A stretch of 64,000 bases of DNA, taken from positions 838,729 through 902,728 of the forward strand of contig NC_011978.1 in assembly GCF_000018945.1 (NCBI RefSeq), written 5' to 3'. Under the pieces are notes generated by a model that saw only the letters and a list, made by a program, of their open reading frames with translations, made no database searches and was not told the DNA's origin. Position 1 is the first letter of the stretch; every line of letters starts with the position of its first letter. The translations under genes were made by a program, and so were the position numbers. Origin of the DNA: Thermotoga neapolitana DSM 4359 (GTDB lineage Bacteria > Thermotogota > Thermotogae > Thermotogales > Thermotogaceae). Of the stretch, positions 18,810-28,660 are shown piece after piece.

Positions 18810-20449
18810 GAAATGCCAATCTTCTTCAGCACTCTCATCGTTTCAGGGGGAACAATCTTTTCCAGTTCACTCCAGTTTCTGAACGGACGATTCAGGATGA
18901 TCTTTCTCGCCAGTGCCTGGCCGATTCCGGGTATCGCGGTGAGTTCCTCGAGTGACATGCTGTTCAGGAAAGGAGGATAGGGGATGGCAGTGACGGACCG
19001 CTCTCCGTGCGATACGACCACGACGTCCATCACATTGGAGTGAACACCGGGGATTCCCACGAGAATGGGGTAGCTTCCGAGTTGTCTTCCAAAGGTGAAT
19101 TTCCCTTCCACATACTCTGGTATCACTTTCCTCAGGATGGTTCCCACAGGAAAGACCCGTTTTAACATCTCGTGGTCGATCTCCTCACGGATCTTTCTTT
19201 TCCATTTTTCATGGAGGTGGCTTTTGATCTTGTGCTTTCTAGTTTTGAAATATTCGTAGACAGGAGTTCCCGGATAAACAAGAAGTTTTCTTATGTTGAT
19301 CCTTCTTAAGAGATATCCATCGTCCAGAATTTTTTTCAAATAAAAGTAGTCTTTCTCGAGGGTCTGTTCGGTCTCACCGGGAAGACCGAAAATCAGGTTT
19401 ACACCAGGAAGAAGTTTTGGGACTCCTTCCACACGTTTGCCACCTATTTCGTTCACTATGAAAACAGCCCTCAGGAATTCTTCGGGAGAGCCCTGTATGT
19501 TGTTTCTTTTCAGAACAGTTTCATCGAAAGATTCCACACCGAAGGAGAACACATCCCCGGGTGTGTTGTATCTAACGATGGTTTCCACGATCTTTCTACA
19601 CGCTTTTTCGTGTCTGACAAGATAAACAGGGTTGGCGTTGTCGGTGTGAAGAACCTCAAGTGAAGGAGCAACTGTTCTGGTGCCAGAGTACAGCTCTTCA
19701 ATTATCTCTGGAGAGGGTTTCCCAGCGTTCATGTCGGATCCGTAGGCCAGGATGTTCGCTGTTCTGCCAAAGCGAAACGCTTTGCATCCTGCCCTGTAGA
19801 GAGACTCTATCTCTTCAAGGACAGACCTGACCTTTCTTGAAGTTAATCTTCCATGGAGTATGGGTTCCGTACAGAAAGTACAGAAGGTCTCTCTTTCACA
19901 TCCCCTTGAAAGTTCTATTTCGCAGATAATGTGTGGAAAATTGGGATGTTTTTTGAGAATAACCGCACCGTGTGGTGCTACCATGTCGATTATTTCGTAG
20001 TCGCTTTTTGCTGTTGGATCGGGCTCTCCTCGAAAATAAGAGAGGGCAAAGGCCTCCAGATCACCTGTCACCAGGTAATCTGCTGGTATTTCCGAAAGTT
20101 TGGCAACGGTCCCTCCTCTGAGGGAATAGCCCCTGACGATGGGACCTCCCACGACTTTCAGAGGCCTTCTGGCAAGGTTCAGTATCCTCTGGAGCTCTCC
20201 AAGGGTCAGAGGTGTTCCTCCCTTGTACCGTCCCGGAACGGTGATACCCGCCACCACGAAGAGATAATCGTATTCGTTGACGATCTCCCACAACTGTTCC
20301 TTTCTCATCCTGTCTATGGTGATGTAATCAACTTCCAGTCCCGCAAGAACAAGAGCACCCGCGAGGTACCTTACGTAGGGGCTTATGTAAGGTGGGACAC
20401 CGAAAACGGCGGGCTCATCAACGTATCCATCGAGAATCAGAGTTTTCAT
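18794..20449 (-). CDS. Radical SAM protein with C-terminal helix-hairpin-helix
   Basis: A 551-residue protein. The N-terminal 150 residues look like a B12-binding-type Rossmann region (SPYVRYLAGALVLAGLEVDYITID). A radical SAM core follows, with the cluster motif ELSRGCERETFCTFCTEP, spacing CX5CX2C instead of the usual CX3CX2C. The glycine-rich and LIFGLPGETEQTLEKDYFYL segments match the radical SAM barrel. The C-terminus carries a helix-hairpin-helix (SLEELTAIPGIGQALARKII) that could bind nucleic acid. This order matches a family best known from archaea (COG1031, recalled). The reaction is unknown. Its start overlaps the stop of the RseB-like gene by four bases, so it belongs to the sigma-factor operon. 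Confidence 0.85.
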   Translation of the reverse strand: MKTLILDGYVDEPAVFGVPPYISPYVRYLAGALVLAGLEVDYITIDRMRKEQLWEIVNEYDYLFVVAGITVPGRYKGGTPLTLGELQRILNLARRPLKVVGGPIVRGYSLRGGTVAKLSEIPADYLVTGDLEAFALSYFRGEPDPTAKSDYEIIDMVAPHGAVILKKHPNFPHIICEIELSRGCERETFCTFCTEPILHGRLTSRKVRSVLEEIESLYRAGCKAFRFGRTANILAYGSDMNAGKPSPEIIEELYSGTRTVAPSLEVLHTDNANPVYLVRHEKACRKIVETIVRYNTPGDVFSFGVESFDETVLKRNNIQGSPEEFLRAVFIVNEIGGKRVEGVPKLLPGVNLIFGLPGETEQTLEKDYFYLKKILDDGYLLRRINIRKLLVYPGTPVYEYFKTRKHKIKSHLHEKWKRKIREEIDHEMLKRVFPVGTILRKVIPEYVEGKFTFGRQLGSYPILVGIPGVHSNVMDVVVVSHGERSVTAIPYPPFLNSMSLEELTAIPGIGQALARKIILNRPFRNWSELEKIVPPETMRVLKKIGISLQQV

Positions 20450-21213
20450 TTTTTCAGAATCACCTTTATCTCTTCAAGTGTTTCCTTGTCGGCAACTATT
20501 GCTATCTCCAGACCGTTCACGTTGATCTTCATTGCACCGTCTGGAAGGTCACTCCCGATGAATATCTCCACCTTCTGCCCGTTCTTGTAGATACCCTCTA
20601 TCTCAAGTCCGGAGGCACCTTCTCTGATGATGATGAACTTGAAGTTGTTCAAAACGTTCACGAGTTCTTTCGGAAACTCGATTTCTGTGTCCACAAGGGA
20701 GTAATTTTTCAGAACATCCTCTTTGGAAAGAGAAAGAGACCTGACTTCTTCATAAATCAATCGACTCTTCGTGTTCATGTAGTTTCTCTCTATTTCTTTT
20801 GGAAATCCTTCTTTTGTCAAAAGGATCCTGTAATTTCCGGTATCCTGCAGTGTGATCTCGTATCCATCGTCTGTTTCTCTGAGTGTAAGATTTCTTCCCT
20901 GCAAAATCTCCTTGAAAGCAAGATCTTCAAGATCCAGGATCAGCATCGGTGACCTTCTTAGTGTTGTATCGGACCCCATGTAACAACTCTGGCCCAGCCT
21001 GACCCAGTTCACCCTGATTGGTTCGTGAACGAGGACCATCTTGTCGGCTCCCCACTTGTAGACTTCCTCGTATCTGAAGCGCGTCTTGAGACCTATTTCG
21101 ATCATGACTCTTTTGGCGTAGTAGTTCGAGTACAACCACCTTTCCACGATATCAGGTAGTGCGAAGATGGTGGCCGCTATTAAGAAGAGGAACATGAACG
21201 CCTGTTTTTTCAC
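20446..21213 (-). CDS. Exported RseB/LolA-like protein
   Basis: A 255-residue protein with an N-terminal signal peptide (MKKQAFMFLFLIAATIFALP). The mature part looks like the LolA/RseB half-barrel: strands with RVMIEIGLKTRFRYEEVYKWG, then YEITLQDTGNYRILLTKEGFPKEIER and KFIIIREGASGLEIEG. RseB-type proteins sense envelope lipids or proteins and protect an anti-sigma factor from cleavage. The position directly downstream of an ECF sigma and a membrane anti-sigma supports that reading. Sequence similarity is weak, so the fold is a proposal from size, signal and context. ATG at 21213 is five bases from the anti-sigma stop. Confidence 0.6.
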   Translation of the reverse strand: MKKQAFMFLFLIAATIFALPDIVERWLYSNYYAKRVMIEIGLKTRFRYEEVYKWGADKMVLVHEPIRVNWVRLGQSCYMGSDTTLRRSPMLILDLEDLAFKEILQGRNLTLRETDDGYEITLQDTGNYRILLTKEGFPKEIERNYMNTKSRLIYEEVRSLSLSKEDVLKNYSLVDTEIEFPKELVNVLNNFKFIIIREGASGLEIEGIYKNGQKVEIFIGSDLPDGAMKINVNGLEIAIVADKETLEEIKVILKK

Positions 21214-21217
21214 GTTC

Positions 21218-21586
21218 TCACCATCCGTCGTTCACCATTTCCACCGTTTTTATGTAATTTATGACCTCGTTGACCACGGGTTTCTGATTTTGAACCACTT
21301 CTGTTCTGGAGGGAGAGATCGGTAGAATATCGAGAACAAGAGAAATCAGAAGCAGCGAAGCGATCGCTCCCGTAAGAACGAAAGAAAGAATGAGCTTTTT
21401 ACGCCTTCTTGTTTTCAAAATCTTTTCCATCAATCTGCCGCTGGGGATGTACTCACAGCGCATTCTGTATATCGACATCGCCTCTTTGTAAATCCGGTAA
21501 TCTTCGAGCAATTCCCTTGGCAGATTTTCGAGGGGTTCTTCTCCATCGAGAATCCTGTTCAGCCTGTCATCTTTCAACCCTTTCAC
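21218..21586 (-). CDS. Membrane anti-sigma factor
   Basis: A 122-residue protein with a cytoplasmic N-terminal part of about 62 residues (MKGLKDDRLNRILDGEEPLENLPRELLEDYRIYKEA...), one membrane helix (LILSFVLTGAIASLLLISLVLDIL) and a short external tail. This is the architecture of group IV anti-sigma factors. The zinc-binding HxxxCxxC motif is absent; only one cysteine is present. Its start overlaps the end of the sigma gene by 20 bases, so the two proteins are made together, as expected for a sigma/anti-sigma pair. The function is inferred from position and topology. Confidence 0.75.
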   Translation of the reverse strand: MKGLKDDRLNRILDGEEPLENLPRELLEDYRIYKEAMSIYRMRCEYIPSGRLMEKILKTRRRKKLILSFVLTGAIASLLLISLVLDILPISPSRTEVVQNQKPVVNEVINYIKTVEMVNDGW

Positions 21587-22136
21587 CCTCTTTCAAGAGT
21601 TTCCCCAGTCTTTTTCTGGCGTAATGAAGCCTGCTTTTGACAGTCCCAACAGGCTTTTGAAGAACGGACGCTATCTCTTCGTAACTCAATCCATCTATGT
21701 CTCGAAGTTTTATGAGCAATCGATCCTCCGGTGAAAGTTTCTCCAGGGCTTCCTGTACTTTTTCGGCCGTTATGGAACGCAGTACCTCTTCGAGTACATT
21801 CTCTCTGGCCTGTGGCTGGATGTAGATTTCGTCCTCGTTGTCGCTTTCCTGAAAATCCGTCAGAAATTCGTTTCTTTTTTTGTATTTCTGAAGGTAGTCC
21901 TTGCAAACGTTCACCGCTATTCTGTAGATCCACGTGGAAAGCTTCGAATCTCCCCTGAACTTTTTTATACCTTTGAAAATCCTCACAAAAACATCCTGCA
22001 CCACATCGTCCACATCGTCCGTGTTCAGATAGCTTTTTGCTATGCTTCCTATTTTGGGTGCAAACTCTCTATACAAAAGCTCGTAAGCCCAGTTTTCTTT
22101 CTTCTTCAAGGCTTCCACGAGTTTTTTCTCGTTCAA
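21567..22136 (-). CDS. ECF (group IV) RNA polymerase sigma factor
   Basis: A 189-residue sigma-E type factor. Region 2 for -10 recognition is about residues 20-85 (YELLYREFAPKIGSIAKSYLNTDDVDDVVQDVFVRIFKGIKKFRGDSKLSTWIYRIAVNVCKDY). After an acidic linker, region 4 (LSPEDRLLIKLRDIDGLSYEEIASVLQKPVGTVKSRLHYARKRL) contains the helix-turn-helix for the -35. There is no region 1 or 3. It is followed by its presumed anti-sigma and an RseB-like exported protein, suggesting response to envelope state. The racemase gene ends 32 bases upstream, so both may share a transcript. Confidence 0.95.
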   Translation of the reverse strand: MNEKKLVEALKKKENWAYELLYREFAPKIGSIAKSYLNTDDVDDVVQDVFVRIFKGIKKFRGDSKLSTWIYRIAVNVCKDYLQKYKKRNEFLTDFQESDNEDEIYIQPQARENVLEEVLRSITAEKVQEALEKLSPEDRLLIKLRDIDGLSYEEIASVLQKPVGTVKSRLHYARKRLGKLLKEGERVER

Positions 22137-22168
22137 AGCAGTTTCCTCCTCGTATTAAGACTCACCCC

Positions 22169-23230
22169 TCAAATCGACGGTTCATATCGCTTTTCCACGA
22201 AGGGAGAGGTCATCGCTTTCAGAAGGCACGAGTACGTCATTCTGAACCTGAACACATCCCCCACTTTCACATCACCGTATTCTGTTACGTCCAGAACTAT
22301 GTGGTCGCTGGAGGCGTGAAGTACCTCCACTCCCTTGTCCACCGGTATGAGTCCTCTGCTGTCTATGTCCTGCTCACCGAGAGCACAGATTGCCCTTCTT
22401 CTTATACCCCTATCAACGAACTCCACCTTTCTACCAAAAACATCCAGGCCTCTCCTCCCAACAGGGATCGAGGGTTTTTCTTTCACTTCGATCACTTCCG
22501 CTTCTACGATGAACGTATCCTGAGACAGCCAGTCTATCACACGGTTGTTCGTTATATCTCTTCCGAGCGCGATCGCCTCTCCTATTCTCAGCTGATTAAC
22601 GCCCTCTGGAATCTCACCGCTTTCCAGTGCAAGCAACGTGGGTGTGTTCCCACCAGACACTATCTCTATGTTGAAGCCGTGTTCTTTTTCCAGTTTTTCT
22701 TTTATGCTGAGAAGCATCTCGAACTTCTCCTTCGTGGGAATGATCCCTCCATAGCAGCCAAAGTTCGTACCTATTCCCGATATACTAGAAGGGTTGCACT
22801 GAGAGATCTCTTCCACTGCTTTTTCGTACCACACACCCTCTCTCAAATCTCCCACATCTATCATGTAGATGATCTTCACGTTCCTTCCTGTTTCCTTTGA
22901 CAACTCTTCCACCATCCGGGCAACTTTTGGATCGGAGACCATTATGTAATCGAAATGCTTCACGTCTTCGACCAGCTCGCTCATCATGGGAAGCCTCAAC
23001 AGCATAAAAGGTCCTTCTATCCCCGCTTTTTTCATCCTCAGAACGTTCTTCAGTCTTGATTCTCCCAAAATTTTTATTCCTGCTCTTTTCAAAGCCTCGG
23101 CGAACCTCGGATCTCCCAGTGTCACCTTGGTGACTCCCACTATCTCTATACCTCTTTTTTCTGCCATCTGGACAACTTTTCTGGCGTTCTCTTCGATCTC
23201 CTTCAGGTTTATCAGAACTCTTGGATACAT
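22169..23230 (-). CDS. PLP-dependent amino-acid racemase (alanine racemase N-terminal family)
   Basis: A 353-residue PLP enzyme of the YhfX/ornithine racemase branch: PRVLINLKEIEENARKVVQMAEKRGIEIVGVTKVTLGDPR supplies the PLP lysine (GVTKV). YGG and SSISGIGTNFGCYGG and the C-terminal barrel (LIPVDKGVEVLHASSDHIVLDV) also match. The T. maritima orthologue has, as I recall, been assigned as the lysine racemase making the D-Lys found in Thermotoga peptidoglycan. I take the ATG at 23230, six bases after GAGGTG, not the upstream in-frame start. It runs divergently from pnp. Identity as a racemase is good; lysine specificity comes from the T. maritima literature. Confidence 0.87.
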   Translation of the reverse strand: MYPRVLINLKEIEENARKVVQMAEKRGIEIVGVTKVTLGDPRFAEALKRAGIKILGESRLKNVLRMKKAGIEGPFMLLRLPMMSELVEDVKHFDYIMVSDPKVARMVEELSKETGRNVKIIYMIDVGDLREGVWYEKAVEEISQCNPSSISGIGTNFGCYGGIIPTKEKFEMLLSIKEKLEKEHGFNIEIVSGGNTPTLLALESGEIPEGVNQLRIGEAIALGRDITNNRVIDWLSQDTFIVEAEVIEVKEKPSIPVGRRGLDVFGRKVEFVDRGIRRRAICALGEQDIDSRGLIPVDKGVEVLHASSDHIVLDVTEYGDVKVGDVFRFRMTYSCLLKAMTSPFVEKRYEPSI

Positions 23231-23279
23231 GCTGAACACCTCTTTTTTGTAGTAGAATAGTATGGAGGTGGTAAGAATC

Positions 23280-24078
23280 ATGATCACAGAGATCAAAGAA
23301 GCAAGTGAATACATAAAAGAAAGAACGAGTGTTTCACCTGAGATCCTCATCGTTCTTGGATCTGGCTTCAGCTCTTTTGTGGAAGCCATGGACAACTGTA
23401 CTACTATAGATTATAAAGACATTCCACACTTTCCACAACCAACGGTGGAGGGTCACAGTGGAAAACTGGTCTTCGGGATTGTGAAAGATCGTCCTGTTAT
23501 GGTGATGGCAGGAAGGTTTCATCTCTACGAAGGACATGCTCCCCAAAGGGTTGCTTTTCCCATCTATGTTGCGAAGTTCCTTGGAGTAAAGGGCGTGATC
23601 GTCACAAACGCCGCTGGTGGCGATAAATCAGGAGTTCAAACCCGGAGAAGTGATTCTGGTGCGGGATGTTATAAACTTCATGTTCAGAAACCCTCTGAGG
23701 GGCCCGAACGATGAAAGGCTTGGTCCCAGATTTCCCGACATGTCGTCGGTGGTGGATCCAGAATGGGCCAAAAGAGTGAAAGAAAGAGTGGAATTGAAAG
23801 AAGGTGTTTACATAGGAGTGCTGGGACCAAGTTACGAAACACCAGCTGAAATAAGAGCTTTCGAAAAACTTGGGGCCGATCTTGTGGGAATGTCCACAGT
23901 TCCGGAACTGATAGCAGCCAGGCATTGTGGTTTGAAGACGATCGTGTTTTCCTGTGTGACCAATATGGCCTCGGGTGTCAGCCACGGAAGGCTTTCCCAC
24001 GAGGAAGTGATAAGAACAACGAAAATGGCACAGGGCAGAATAGAAAAGGTGCTGAAGACGGCCGTGGAGGTGTTTTGA
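23280..24078 (+). pseudogene. Purine nucleoside phosphorylase, one-base frameshift
   Basis: The protein cleaves purine nucleosides with phosphate (trimeric PNP/MTAP class). The first 112 or so codons are intact (ILIVLGSGFSSFVEAM phosphate loop, HSGKLVFG, GRFHLYEGH, GVIVTNAAGG). After 23616 the frame must change by one base to continue with AINQEFKPGEVILVRDVINF, the strand FEKLGADLVGMSTVPELIAARHCG and the C-terminus at 24078. Reading GCTGGTGCGATA in place of GCTGGTGGCGATA restores a normal 265-residue enzyme. Unrepaired, the first frame ends at 23714 after 33 unrelated residues. ATG at 23280 follows GGAGGTG. The lesion may be real or a sequence error. Downstream genes remain open. Confidence 0.85.
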
Positions 24079-25080
24079 GTGAAGGAAATAGTAGATGCCA
24101 TATCGCAATACAACAGAATACTCGTTGTGGGACACATTATGCCAGATGGTGACTGTGTAAGTTCCGTTTTGAGCCTGACACTGGGTCTGGAGAGGATAGG
24201 TAAAGAGGTGAGAGCCGCTATAGATTACAGGGTTCCCTACGTGTTCGAAAACTTCCCACACATCGAAAGAATTGAACAGAATGTTGACTTTGAACCCGAA
24301 CTTGTGATAGTGGTGGATGCTTCGTCTCCGGACAGAATAGGAAGATTTCAGGATCTTCTGAAAGAGGTTCCATCTGCTGTGATAGATCATCATTCGACGA
24401 ACGTTCTCTTTGGAAAGTGGAACTGGGTGGATCCTTCGTTCGCCGCCACAGCACAGATGGTCTTCAGATTGAACAGAAAACTCGGTGTCGAGTACGATCC
24501 TGTCCTTGCCACCCTGAACTATCTTGGAATAGCAACGGACACAGGGTTTTTCAGGCATTCCAACACGGACGCCAGAGTCTTTGAAGATGCTTACGAACTG
24601 GTGAAAATAGGGGCGGATGCTCACTTCGTTGCAAAGGAGATTCTGGAAAACAAAAGGTTCGAACAGTTCAAACTCTTCGCAGAAGTTCTGGAAAGACTCC
24701 AGCTTCTGGAAAATGGAAGGATCGCTTACTCTTACATCGACTACGATACTTATTTGAGGCACAACTGCACTGACGAAGACAGCGCCGGGTTCGTTGGTGA
24801 ACTTCGCTCCATAAGGGGTGTAGAAGTCGCCGTTTTGTTCATGGAGTTCCCGAAGGGAAAGATACACGTCAGCATGAGATCAAAGGACTGGTTCAACGTG
24901 AACGAGGTGGCCTTCGAACTTGGAGGAGGGGGACATCCCAGGGCAGCGGGTGTGACTTTCGAAGGGGAAAAACTGGAAAATGTGATTTCGAGAGTTATAG
25001 ATCATCTCCTTGGAAGATTCAAAGAAGGTGTAAGCCGTGAGGGTGAAAAGACTTCTCAGAGAAGCGTACTGGGGAGATGA
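24079..25080 (+). CDS. nrnA: DHH-family nanoRNase/pAp phosphatase NrnA
   Basis: A 333-residue DHH/DHHA1 phosphoesterase that degrades oligoribonucleotides of two to five bases and dephosphorylates pAp. Metal-binding motifs are all present: [27 protein letters not shown] (the DHH) and [11 protein letters not shown]. The C-terminal DHHA1 domain ends with the substrate loop [13 protein letters not shown]. The GTG start at 24079 immediately follows the pnp stop. NrnA activity would also clear pGpG, the product of c-di-GMP hydrolysis, which is notable because the next gene is a diguanylate cyclase; that connection is inference. It overlaps the next gene by 44 bases. Confidence 0.93.
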   Translation: MKEIVDAISQYNRILVVGHIMPDGDCVSSVLSLTLGLERIGKEVRAAIDYRVPYVFENFPHIERIEQNVDFEPELVIVVDASSPDRIGRFQDLLKEVPSAVIDHHSTNVLFGKWNWVDPSFAATAQMVFRLNRKLGVEYDPVLATLNYLGIATDTGFFRHSNTDARVFEDAYELVKIGADAHFVAKEILENKRFEQFKLFAEVLERLQLLENGRIAYSYIDYDTYLRHNCTDEDSAGFVGELRSIRGVEVAVLFMEFPKGKIHVSMRSKDWFNVNEVAFELGGGGHPRAAGVTFEGEKLENVISRVIDHLLGRFKEGVSREGEKTSQRSVLGR

Positions 25081-28000
25081 ATTTCTCGTAGAAGAAGACG
25101 GCGAAGACAGAGTTCTCAGGATCGTGAACGTTCCTCTGGACAGATATTTCTTCTTCAACGAGTACTCAAAGCTGAAAAGACTGAGGGTTCCAAACGTCCT
25201 CATACCTGAAAAGATCAAAATCTCAGACGGAAAGTATCTATTTTTCTATCCTTACTATCAATCTCTCAAGCCGCTTGAAGTCTTGAGTGAAGAAGTTTCA
25301 GGGCAGATTTTAAGGCTCTTCACGTTTCTTTCAAAAGCGGGAGTGATTGTTCCAGTTCTGGGACTGGACGATTTTTTGCTGGGCAGTGGTGTGGTATTCG
25401 TTCCCTCGTTCATCAGTGACTTTCCGGATAGGGCAAAAGAAGTGGTGTTTTCCGTCGAAAAGACCCCTCAGGCAACCCGAAAGGTATGCTATCAGTTTCT
25501 GAAAAAACATGGAATGGATCCGATTGAAATTGGAGACGATCTGCCAGCTACATTGACCACAGAGATCAGGTTTCCGTACATACACAGGGAAATCGAAGGA
25601 GAGATAAAAGAACGTATAGACCAGACCACCCGTTTTCCCCTTCTCATCTTGATAACTGGAGAACAGAGAGTTGGAAAGACGAAGATGGCATCTGTTCTGG
25701 CAGAGGATCTCAGAGAAAAAGGGTTTCTCGTGCACCAGGTTTTCTCCGTTCTGGATCTGAAAATGTGGTACGATGCTTCCGATGATCTGGATCTTCTGAC
25801 CAGACTGGACGACGGTCAGAAAAAGGTGATCCTGATCGATGATCTTTCAGACGGGTCGGATCTCATCCCTCTCATGGAAAAGTTATCGACGATCTCTACC
25901 GGCACAGAAATCGTGATCATAGCAACATCCACAAAGACTTACGACTTTTTCCACGAGATCTACAGGCTTTCCCCGTTCACCCTGAAAGAAACACAGATTT
26001 TTCTGGAAAGATCCCTCGGGAAAATCCAGGATAGCACTGTGAGATTGATCCATCATCTCAGCAGAGGCCTTCCTGGATACATGGTGGAAATCCTCAAAGT
26101 TTTGAACGGAGCAGATCCTGGAAACGATGTTTCAAATGTTTTTGAACCTCTTCTTCAAAAACTTGACTCACCCGAGATCAGAGATCTGAGTGTTCTGGGT
26201 CAGAAGTTCACGGGAGATGAACTGCGTGCCCTTCAAAAGATCACCGGTGAAGATCTTTCCAGAATCGTAGAAAAAGCGATGGACACTGGTGTCATGATGG
26301 TGGAAGAGGGACACTACAGGTTCACGTTGAAAGAGTTCTGGGACTACTACTACAGGAAGGTGCCAAATGAGAGAAAAAGTTTTCTGCACGAACGGCTCTT
26401 TAAAGAACTCCCGGAAGATCTTGCTGTAAAACATGTTATGTCCATAGAAGACGTGAAAACCCGGGCCGTTCAGATTTTGAGGTACGTGAGAAGCCACTTC
26501 TGGGAGTACGAAAAAACGAGGTCGATGATCGAGTATCTGGAAGGTCTGGAAAAATCTCTTGGAAGAACTCTCTATGCCATCGAAAGTCTCAAGACAAAGC
26601 TTCTTTTCAGAATAGACCCATCCATGATAGAAAAAGAGAACTTCAGATTTTCATGGTTTGTGAGGTTCAAAGAACTTGTCAGCAACCCAGAAAAGGTGTT
26701 CGAAAAAAGCGAGCATCTTTCCTATCGTGATCTCTACGGTCTTGCTATCGCTTCACGTTCTTACAGAAGGGCTGGCAAAAGAGTGCCCCAGAAATTGCTG
26801 GAACTCATCGAAGAGGAACTCGAAAAGAAGAACTTCTCAACAAAAGAACAGAAATATCTGAAAGCCGTTCTGCTTTACGAGAAATTTTCCGCAAGTGAAG
26901 ATCGTGATCTTTTAAAAGAAGCCATGTACATCGCTACGCAGGAAAGGTTTTTGGATGTGGAAATATCTGGCTACAGGTCTCTTGGTTCTCTGTCAAGAAC
27001 CAGGGCAATGAGTAACTATTATTTCAACCGCTCCCTTGAGATCTCAAAAAAGATTGATCCGTCCCTTGCCATCGTCGATGAAAGCAATCTGACGTGGAGC
27101 CTTCTCTACGAGGGAAAGATTTCAGCCTTTCTCACACAGCTTCACCGCCTCAGAAAACAGTCTCAACTTTTTGGAAGTGTGACCACTCTCTCCTACACCT
27201 ACTTTCTGGAGGGGCTTTACTATCTTCACAGAAAAGACTATCAGAACGCGGAGAAAATTTTCAGGATTGAACTCGATCTGGAAGAAAGAAACCATATCGA
27301 AAGACGGGCACTTCGGGGCCTTGTGATAAACCGTCTCTTCGCTGGAGATTTCGAAGGTGCAAGATCTCTTCTGAATAAAGAAGAACCGGAATTCGAAAGA
27401 TTCGGTTTTGAACTGCTGAGAAAGATGGTACTCGCAGAAAGCGATGCGGAGTTTCTAAATGCGTGGAAAGAAGCAGTCGAACAACCAAGGAAGTTCTTCA
27501 ACGAGGAGATCGCTTACATTTTTTCAGAAAGGCTTGCAAAGCTTGATCCAGAAGGTTTCGAAGAATTCGTTCTGGAACTGGAAAAAGAGAATGTGGAAAA
27601 CACTTCCAATCTCACACTGGCACTGGTCTATGAGAGTCTTCACAGGTTCTACGCCGCTTTGGGTCAGAGTTTTAAGGCAAAGAGATTCCTGAAGAAGGCC
27701 ATTTTAGTCTACAACACAATGGGATTGAAAGAGGTGTCGTCGAAGTTGGAAGCAAATCTGGGAACCTTTTCCTCGGAGAACAGAATACCTCATTACCTTT
27801 TCGTGAGTTTCATAGAACCAAACAAAGATTTCTTTGAAGTGATGGAACTCGTTGCTGCGAAACTTTCGGAGATATTACCGTATGAAGTTTTCTCTCTGAA
27901 GATAGTGGAAAGGCGAACTGGGAAGACAATAGAAGAATTCAGTACCTCTTTTTCGGGTGTTTCCGATGGAGAGGATTTTCTCGAGACATCTCCTTTCAGA

Positions 28001-28660
28001 ACACGCATGTCCTTCAATCTGGATATGAGGCACGACATGTTGATTTACATAAGTACCAATCTGGAGTGCGATGAAGAATCGGCCTGGGATTTCGTGGAAA
28101 CGCTCGAATGGTTCGGTCATACCCTCACAGCGGTGCTTAGAGAGCGTCTTTACAGGGATAGGAGTATAAAGGACTCGCTCACGGGGGTTCTTTCCAGGTG
28201 GTACTTCATGGAAAGACTCGAAGAAGAAGCGTACAAATCAACCAGGTACAGAATGCCTCTTTCTCTGATAATGTGTGATATTGATGATTTCAAGAAGATC
28301 AACGACCAGTTCGGCCATATGAGCGGGGATAGTGCTCTCAGATGGATTGGAAAGAAGTTGTTTTCAAGTCTGAGAAAGAGCGATCTTGTGGGAAGGTACG
28401 GGGGAGAAGAATTCGTGGTGGCCCTTCCCGGAACCTCCTTGAAAGAAGCCAGGCTGGTGGCTGAAAAACTGAGAAACTCCATAAAAACCGATCCTGAAAA
28501 CCTCCATCATATCACCGTGAGCTTTGGAGTTGCAGAGTACATTCCGGGTGAATCCATATTTGAAACCATAAGAAGGGCCGATGAGGCCCTTTACATGGCA
28601 AAATCCCTTGGAAAAGACAGGGTGGTCACAGAGCAAGAACTTTCTCAACGATCTTTCTGA
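25037..28660 (+). CDS. Giant STAND-type ATPase with GGDEF diguanylate cyclase domain
   Basis: A 1207-residue cytoplasmic protein. Residues 1-150 resemble a degenerate kinase N-lobe and hinge (VLRIVNVPL...[17 protein letters not shown]) but lack HRD and DFG motifs; this is tentative. An ATPase module follows, with Walker A GEQRVGKT (208-215) and Walker B VILIDDL (about 264), then winged-helix and long alpha-helical repeat regions (about 390-900) like MalT/PknK signalling ATPases. A GAF-like stretch precedes the C-terminal GGDEF domain (about 1045-1205), whose catalytic GGEEF is at 1122-1126 and inhibitory RxxD (RKSD) at 1113-1116, the correct five residues upstream. It should make c-di-GMP. 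The GTG start lies inside nrnA. It converges on mrp with a 35-base overlap. Confidence 0.88.
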   Translation: MRVKRLLREAYWGDEFLVEEDGEDRVLRIVNVPLDRYFFFNEYSKLKRLRVPNVLIPEKIKISDGKYLFFYPYYQSLKPLEVLSEEVSGQILRLFTFLSKAGVIVPVLGLDDFLLGSGVVFVPSFISDFPDRAKEVVFSVEKTPQATRKVCYQFLKKHGMDPIEIGDDLPATLTTEIRFPYIHREIEGEIKERIDQTTRFPLLILITGEQRVGKTKMASVLAEDLREKGFLVHQVFSVLDLKMWYDASDDLDLLTRLDDGQKKVILIDDLSDGSDLIPLMEKLSTISTGTEIVIIATSTKTYDFFHEIYRLSPFTLKETQIFLERSLGKIQDSTVRLIHHLSRGLPGYMVEILKVLNGADPGNDVSNVFEPLLQKLDSPEIRDLSVLGQKFTGDELRALQKITGEDLSRIVEKAMDTGVMMVEEGHYRFTLKEFWDYYYRKVPNERKSFLHERLFKELPEDLAVKHVMSIEDVKTRAVQILRYVRSHFWEYEKTRSMIEYLEGLEKSLGRTLYAIESLKTKLLFRIDPSMIEKENFRFSWFVRFKELVSNPEKVFEKSEHLSYRDLYGLAIASRSYRRAGKRVPQKLLELIEEELEKKNFSTKEQKYLKAVLLYEKFSASEDRDLLKEAMYIATQERFLDVEISGYRSLGSLSRTRAMSNYYFNRSLEISKKIDPSLAIVDESNLTWSLLYEGKISAFLTQLHRLRKQSQLFGSVTTLSYTYFLEGLYYLHRKDYQNAEKIFRIELDLEERNHIERRALRGLVINRLFAGDFEGARSLLNKEEPEFERFGFELLRKMVLAESDAEFLNAWKEAVEQPRKFFNEEIAYIFSERLAKLDPEGFEEFVLELEKENVENTSNLTLALVYESLHRFYAALGQSFKAKRFLKKAILVYNTMGLKEVSSKLEANLGTFSSENRIPHYLFVSFIEPNKDFFEVMELVAAKLSEILPYEVFSLKIVERRTGKTIEEFSTSFSGVSDGEDFLETSPFRTRMSFNLDMRHDMLIYISTNLECDEESAWDFVETLEWFGHTLTAVLRERLYRDRSIKDSLTGVLSRWYFMERLEEEAYKSTRYRMPLSLIMCDIDDFKKINDQFGHMSGDSALRWIGKKLFSSLRKSDLVGRYGGEEFVVALPGTSLKEARLVAEKLRNSIKTDPENLHHITVSFGVAEYIPGESIFETIRRADEALYMAKSLGKDRVVTEQELSQRSF

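Noticed and set aside
22037-22900. Long open frame opposite the racemase and sigma genes (287 codons)
   Set aside because: It is antisense to two well-recognised genes, has no ribosome site and no recognisable protein features.
23605-23625. Programmed frameshift in pnp
   Set aside because: No slippery heptamer or downstream structure is evident, and orthologues are ordinary single-frame genes as far as I recall.
23602-24867. 421-codon open frame antisense to pnp and nrnA
   Set aside because: It is a codon-bias shadow of conserved DHH and PNP coding sequence; composition is Cys/His/Phe-rich without motifs.
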